64,000 nt of DNA from Rhodoplanes sp. (GTDB taxonomy: Bacteria > Pseudomonadota > Alphaproteobacteria > Rhizobiales > Xanthobacteraceae). The notes under the pieces are model-generated. The model searched no databases. It saw only the letters and a program-made list of their open reading frames with translations, and was not told the DNA's origin. Positions 59,784 through 64,000 of this stretch are shown here, in pieces. The stretch covers positions 1 to 64,000 of the forward strand of contig NZ_JACAAX010000027.1 in NCBI RefSeq assembly GCF_013377085.1, read 5' to 3'. The translations under genes were made by a program, and so were the position numbers. The first letter of the stretch is position 1; every line of letters starts with the position of its first letter.

Positions 59784-61160
59784 CTAGGTGTCCTGCGCAG
59801 AGCGCTTGGCGAGCGCGGCGAAATGATCGGTGCGCTGCAGCCAGGCGAGCAGCACGAAGCTCGGCACCGCGGCGACCGCGCTCAGCATGAAGAAGGTGAC
59901 CCAGCCGGACGCCTCCGCCACGTAGCCGGCCCCGGAGGAGAGATAGGTACGGCCGATGGCGGCGAGCGCAGTCAGCAGCGCGTATTGCGTCGCGGTATGC
60001 AATGGGCTGTTGCACAGGGCCGACAGGTAGGCGACGAACACCACGGTGCCGATCGCCCCGGTGAAGTTCTCGACGATGATGGTCAGGGTCAGGGCCCACA
60101 AATTCACCCCGACCATCGCCTGCCAGGCGAACACCAGGTTGGAGGCGGTCTGCAGCAGCGCGCCGATCCACAGCGCGGTCACCAGCGGATAGGCTCGCGC
60201 GAGTGTGCCGCCGACGAAGCCGCCGATCAGGGTCGCGGCGAGGCCGACGCCCTTGACGATGGTGGCGTAGTCGTTGCGCGAGAAGCCGAGGTCGATGACG
60301 AAGGGCGCCGTCATGGCCCCGGCGAAGGCGTCGCAGAACTTGAAGAAGATGACGAAGGCGAGCACCAGCACGGCGTTGTCGCGGGTGAGGAACTCGGAGA
60401 AGGCGCCGGTCGCGGCGACCATCACCCGGCGGGCCGGATTGTCGATGGTGTGGGACGGATCGCGCTGCGCGCGCTCGGAGGCGGCCGGCTCGGTCGCCAG
60501 CAGCGTGGTGACGATGCCGATGCCCACCAGGGCCGCCATGGTGATGTAGCCCCAGGTCCAGGCCGAGGCCTTGTCGAAGCCCATCACTTCGAAGCCGCTG
60601 ACCAGGAACAGCGCACCGGCCGTCGAGGCCAGCATGCCGATCCGGTAGGCCGCCACATAGGAGGCCATGCCGGCGGCCTGCTCGTTCTCGGGCAGGCTCT
60701 CGACCCGGAAGGCGTCGATGACGATGTCCTGGGTGGCCGAGGCGGTCGCGACCAGGAGGGCGCCGGCCGCCACCAGGGCGGGGGAGCGGGCCGGATCGCA
60801 GACGCTCAAGCCGACGATGGTGGCGATCAGCAGGATCTGGGTGAGGACCAGCCAGCCCCGCCGCCGGCCGAGCAGCCGCGACAGGATGGGCACGTCGAGG
60901 GCGTCGACGATCGGGGCCCAGGCGAATTTCAGCGTGTAGGGGGTGCCGACCAGGGCGAACAGGCCGATGGTGCCGAGATCGACCCCGGTCTCCCGCATCC
61001 ATACCAACAGGGTCGACCCCGACAGGGCGAGCGGCAGCCCGGCCGAGAAGCCCAGGAACATGACGATCAGCACGCGCGGCCGCAGATAGACCGTGACGGT
61101 CTCGGCGAAGGACGGGCGGGCCGCGGTCTCGGAGGTCGGGGTGATGTCGGTCGGGGTCAT
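59784..61160 (-). CDS. AmpG-like MFS permease
   Basis: 458 residues from ATG 61160 (an ATG 39 bases upstream is possible). Twelve membrane segments; AmpG-type motifs include LGFSAGLPLALSGSTLLVWMRETGVD, FAWAPIVDALDVP and SATQDIVIDAFRVESLP. AmpG imports anhydromuropeptides from peptidoglycan turnover, which fits the other envelope genes nearby, but general MFS sugar transport cannot be excluded. Confidence 0.88.
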   Translation of the reverse strand: MTPTDITPTSETAARPSFAETVTVYLRPRVLIVMFLGFSAGLPLALSGSTLLVWMRETGVDLGTIGLFALVGTPYTLKFAWAPIVDALDVPILSRLLGRRRGWLVLTQILLIATIVGLSVCDPARSPALVAAGALLVATASATQDIVIDAFRVESLPENEQAAGMASYVAAYRIGMLASTAGALFLVSGFEVMGFDKASAWTWGYITMAALVGIGIVTTLLATEPAASERAQRDPSHTIDNPARRVMVAATGAFSEFLTRDNAVLVLAFVIFFKFCDAFAGAMTAPFVIDLGFSRNDYATIVKGVGLAATLIGGFVGGTLARAYPLVTALWIGALLQTASNLVFAWQAMVGVNLWALTLTIIVENFTGAIGTVVFVAYLSALCNSPLHTATQYALLTALAAIGRTYLSSGAGYVAEASGWVTFFMLSAVAAVPSFVLLAWLQRTDHFAALAKRSAQDT

Positions 61161-61325
61161 GGCCACCGTATGGGAGAGGACGGGATTCGGCACAAGCATG
61201 CCGGCCGATTGGGTTGGCTTTTTGTTCGCCGCGGCGGAGAACCCGGAACAGCCGGGGGGCCGACCGCGACGGTCCGGTCATGGTCGTAACAGACCGGATT
61301 TGACGCCCCGCGCGTCTTTCCTTAC

Positions 61326-61853
61326 ATGGCCGCCATGGCCTTGCGAGACATCATCCTCCTCCCCGACAAGCGGCTCCGGCTGGTCTCCGAACCGGTCGCA
61401 GCCGTCGACGACGAGATCCGGACCCTGGTCGCCGACATGTTCGAGACCATGTACGACGCCCCCGGCATCGGGCTGGCCGCCATCCAGGTCGGTGTGCCGA
61501 AGCGCGTCGTCACCGTCGACACATCGCCCAAAAGCGAGGAGAAGCGGCCGCGGGTGTTCATCAACCCGCAAGTCGTGTGGTCGTCCGAGGAGACCAATGT
61601 CTACGAGGAGGGCTGCCTGTCGATCCCGGAGGTCCACGAGGACGTGGAGCGGCCCGAGCGGGTGCGGGTGCGCTGGATGGATCTCGACGGCAAGACCTGG
61701 GAGGAGACGGCGGACGGCCTGTTCGCCACCTGCATCCAGCACGAGATCGACCACCTCGACGGCGTCCTGTTCATCGACCACATCTCGCGGCTGAAGCGGC
61801 ACTTCATCACCAAGAAGTTCACCAAGCTGGCCGCCCGCCGCGCCGCCGAATGA
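61326..61853 (+). CDS. def: Peptide deformylase
   Basis: 175 residues. All three signature motifs: [10 protein letters not shown] (47-56), EGCLSIP with metal ligand Cys97, and HEIDHLDG with ligands His139, His143 and catalytic Glu140. Removes formyl from nascent proteins. Start could be the ATG at 61335. Divergent from the AmpG-like gene. Confidence 0.96.
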   Translation: MAAMALRDIILLPDKRLRLVSEPVAAVDDEIRTLVADMFETMYDAPGIGLAAIQVGVPKRVVTVDTSPKSEEKRPRVFINPQVVWSSEETNVYEEGCLSIPEVHEDVERPERVRVRWMDLDGKTWEETADGLFATCIQHEIDHLDGVLFIDHISRLKRHFITKKFTKLAARRAAE

Positions 61854-61949
61854 GGGCTGCCGCGAACGTCGGCGTCGCCTCTTCACCGTCTCTCGGCCAT
61901 CATGGCCGGGCCGACCCACCGGGTCCGGTCGGCGGCCGGCCCGATGGCA

Positions 61950-62036
61950 GGCTCCGGCCGTGACCCGGCCATCCATCGATTCGCGAAAAGTGCCGTCTGA
62001 AGAGGATGGATGCGCGGGTCTTCGCCCGCACATGAC
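61950..62036 (-). repeat. Dispersed palindromic repeat, family A, copy 3 (inverted)
   Basis: Read on the minus strand it starts GTCATGTGCGGGCGAAGACC then CGCGCATCCATCC, closely matching 80-170; the distal end is diverged. It lies between convergent def and the PNPOx-like gene. Confidence 0.65.
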
Positions 62037-62081
62037 GGGCGATGATGCTCGGCGCGCAGGTCCAAGCCCCCTCGCCCACCC

Positions 62082-62555
62082 CTAGCCGCGCGGCGCCGGC
62101 ACCAGCGTCTCCTTGTGGCCGAAGCCCCGGCTGTTGTCGATCAGCACCACCTCGTCCGGCACCAGCCGGTAGACGGCAACCCGCCCGGCCGCGGCACGCA
62201 GGGCCTCGGGGAGCGCGTCGAGACGCTGCAGGAACGGGTAGCGGGCCGCGAGCACGGCGCGCAACCGCGCCGCCTCGGCGAACGCATCCACCCGGGCAGC
62301 CCTGCCGTGAATCTGCACGCCCTGTACGGCAGTAAAATCGTCCGTGTCGGCCGCAATCGTGGCTGCTACGGTCGGATTCGCGCCAAGCTCGGCGGAATGA
62401 CGTGAGCGCTCCTCCGAGACCCAGACCAGATCGAGGCCGTCCCGCGCATAGAACAGATTCGCAGCATGCGGCCCCTGCGGCCCGCCGGTGGCGAGGGACA
62501 TCACGTGGTGGGCATCGAGGAACGCGGCGATACGGTCGCAAAGCAGAGCGGACAT
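62082..62555 (-). CDS. Pyridoxamine 5'-phosphate oxidase-like flavin-binding protein
   Basis: 157 residues from ATG 62555. Split-barrel fold: HHVMSLATGGPQGPHAANLFYARDGLDLVWVSEERSRHSAELGANPTVAATI and a C-terminal VAVYRLVPDEVVLIDNSRGFGHK. Probably binds FMN or F420-like/heme ligands; activity unproven. Divergent from the glutaryl-CoA dehydrogenase gene, with no obvious ribosome site. Confidence 0.85.
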   Translation of the reverse strand: MSALLCDRIAAFLDAHHVMSLATGGPQGPHAANLFYARDGLDLVWVSEERSRHSAELGANPTVAATIAADTDDFTAVQGVQIHGRAARVDAFAEAARLRAVLAARYPFLQRLDALPEALRAAAGRVAVYRLVPDEVVLIDNSRGFGHKETLVPAPRG

Positions 62556-62650
62556 GGGGTTTTCACTGTTCTGCCGAGTATACGGGTCCGTTATAGTCGA
62601 ACAGAACGCGGGATATGGGTTTCGGGCCGTCCGGACAAGGGGACGTTGCG

Positions 62651-63877
62651 ATGAGCAGTGCCGAGCAGGACCGCACACCGCAGCCCCTCGAGCCGCTGGG
62701 CGGCAATTTCCAGTGGGATGACCCCTTCCTGCTCGACGACCAGCTCGGCGACGACGAGCGGCTGATCCGCGACACCGCCCGCGCCTATGCCCAGGACCGG
62801 CTGATGCCGCGGGTCGCCCGCGATTATCTCGACGAGACCACCGACCGGGCGATTTTTCGCGAGATGGGCGAGATCGGCCTGCTCGGCGTCACCCTGCCGG
62901 AGGCCTATGGCGGCGCCGGGGCGAGCTATGTCGGCTACGGCCTGGTCTCACGCGAGCTCGACCGGGTCGATTCGGGCTTCCGCACCCTGATGAGCGTGCA
63001 GTCCTCGCTCGTCTCCTACCCGATCTTCCATTTCGGCAGCGACCGCCAGCGCGACGCCTGGCTGCCCAAGCTGGTGAGCGGCGAGGCGATCGGCTGCTTC
63101 GGCCTCACCGAGCCCGATGCCGGGTCCGACCCGGCCGGCATGAAGACGCGGGCCGACAAGGTGACGGGCGGCTTCCGGCTCACCGGCGCCAAGACCTGGA
63201 TCACCAATGCGCCGATCGCCGACATTTTCCTGGTGTGGGCGCGCTCGGCCGCGCATGGCGGCACGCTGCGCGCCTTCGTGCTCGACCGCGGCATGAGCGG
63301 GCTCTCCACCACCAAGATCTCCGGCAAGCTGGCGCTGTGCACCTCGGTCACGGGCGAGGTGGTGCTAGACGACGTCTTCGTCCCCGACGACGCCCTGCTT
63401 CCAGACGTGGCCGGCATGGCCGGCGCCTCGCGTTGCCTGGCGCCCGCCCGCTTCGGCATCGCCTTCGGCGTGATGGGCGCGGCCGAGGACTGCTGGTTCC
63501 GCGCCCGCGACTACACGCTCGACCGCAAGCAGTTCGGCCGGCCGCTCGCCGCCACCCAGCTCGTGCAGAAGAAGCTCGCCGACATGCAGACCGAGATCGC
63601 GCTCGGCCTGCAGGGCGCGCTGCGCCTCGGCCGCTTGATGGACGAGGGACGCGCCACGCTCGAGCTCGTCTCGCTGATGAAGCGCAACAATTGCGGCAAG
63701 GCGCTCGACATCGCGCGCACGGCCCGCGACCTGCACGGAGGGAACGGAATCCAAATCGAGTATCACGTCATGCGTCACGCCCAGAATCTCGAGGCCGTGA
63801 ACACCTACGAGGGGACGCACGACATCCACGCCCTGGTTCTCGGCCGGGCACAGACGGGCATCAAGGCCTTCGGCTGA
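62651..63877 (+). CDS. gcdH: Glutaryl-CoA dehydrogenase
   Basis: 408 residues from ATG 62651 (frame opens at 62615). Closely follows the GCDH layout: [56 protein letters not shown], and catalytic Glu387 in [24 protein letters not shown] enzyme that converts glutaryl-CoA to crotonyl-CoA (or glutaconyl-CoA) in lysine, tryptophan or benzoate degradation. The next gene appears to be a membrane decarboxylase subunit. Confidence 0.95.
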   Translation: MSSAEQDRTPQPLEPLGGNFQWDDPFLLDDQLGDDERLIRDTARAYAQDRLMPRVARDYLDETTDRAIFREMGEIGLLGVTLPEAYGGAGASYVGYGLVSRELDRVDSGFRTLMSVQSSLVSYPIFHFGSDRQRDAWLPKLVSGEAIGCFGLTEPDAGSDPAGMKTRADKVTGGFRLTGAKTWITNAPIADIFLVWARSAAHGGTLRAFVLDRGMSGLSTTKISGKLALCTSVTGEVVLDDVFVPDDALLPDVAGMAGASRCLAPARFGIAFGVMGAAEDCWFRARDYTLDRKQFGRPLAATQLVQKKLADMQTEIALGLQGALRLGRLMDEGRATLELVSLMKRNNCGKALDIARTARDLHGGNGIQIEYHVMRHAQNLEAVNTYEGTHDIHALVLGRAQTGIKAFG

Positions 63878-63917
63878 ACCGGGACGTCCGGGCCGCCACA
63901 CTCACGGGGAAAAGAGA

Positions 63918-64000
63918 ATGGACAAATTGACCTTCGGACTAACCATGATGGTGGTCGGCATAGGCGGGACGTTCCTCACCTTGTCGATCCTCATCTGGTC
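63918..64000 (+). CDS. OadG-like small membrane subunit of a Na+-pumping decarboxylase, partial
   Basis: Begins ATG 63918, 40 bases after gcdH, and runs off the window. The readable 27 residues MDKLTFGLTMMVVGIGGTFL... form a single hydrophobic helix typical of oxaloacetate/methylmalonyl decarboxylase gamma (OadG-related) subunits. In such loci the beta (channel) and biotin carrier genes follow. Assignment rests on a short stretch. Confidence 0.55.
   Translation, partial: MDKLTFGLTMMVVGIGGTFLTLSILIW

Overview
The window is very GC-rich and packed with genes. Gene order points to an alphaproteobacterium of the order Hyphomicrobiales (Bradyrhizobium / Rhodoplanes-like). The supporting blocks are infC-rpmI-rplT-pheS-pheT, rsmB-heparinase-purH next to htpX and a DUF1674 gene, Omp25/OmpW-type barrels whose mature ends begin near AADLP, Bug-type (TctC) receptors, and short palindromic repeats of the kind common in that order. 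The genus cannot be fixed from the window. I see no tRNA, rRNA, CRISPR array, prophage or insertion-sequence transposase.

Left part (1-13.3 kb): a secreted caspase-like protein and a CAP-domain protein, then a catabolic region. A GntR regulator faces a Bug receptor, two enolase-superfamily acid-sugar dehydratase-like enzymes, a fumarylacetoacetase-like hydrolase and a 2-hydroxyacid dehydrogenase. A four-gene molybdenum hydroxylase follows, with its large subunit split into two translationally coupled genes. Together they could take up and degrade one organic acid or cyclic compound; the substrate is unknown.

Region 13.3-26.2 kb: two divergent GATase-1-like regulators (DJ-1/PfpI and GlxA-AraC), a MarR repressor facing an MFS exporter fused to a universal-stress domain, a complete branched-chain-type ABC importer (livHMFGK order on the minus strand) with an M24 metallo-hydrolase and a divergent GntR regulator, and a flavin reductase.

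Region 26.2-46.6 kb is mostly housekeeping: a tandem glycine riboswitch driving gcvP; the infC-rpmI-rplT-pheS-pheT-tauE operon, where infC starts at AUU and a DUF559 nuclease cassette bounded by 40-bp inverted repeats sits between pheS and pheT; a glycosyltransferase; an esterase; a phosphoesterase; purH, a heparinase-like gene and rsmB; htpX; and DUF1674.

Region 46.6-64 kb concerns the envelope and central metabolism: a thermonuclease, OmpW and Omp25-like barrels, an L,D-transpeptidase, two tandem Trp-rich secreted paralogues of unknown function, acs, an NHL-repeat protein, a second caspase-like protein, a Gfo/Idh/MocA oxidoreductase, an AmpG-like permease, def, a PNPOx-like protein, gcdH and the start of an OadG-like subunit. 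The best candidates for something undescribed are the inverted-repeat-bounded DUF559 cassette, the Trp-rich pair with C-x10-C repeats, the two caspase-like proteins, and the split hydroxylase/enolase locus.
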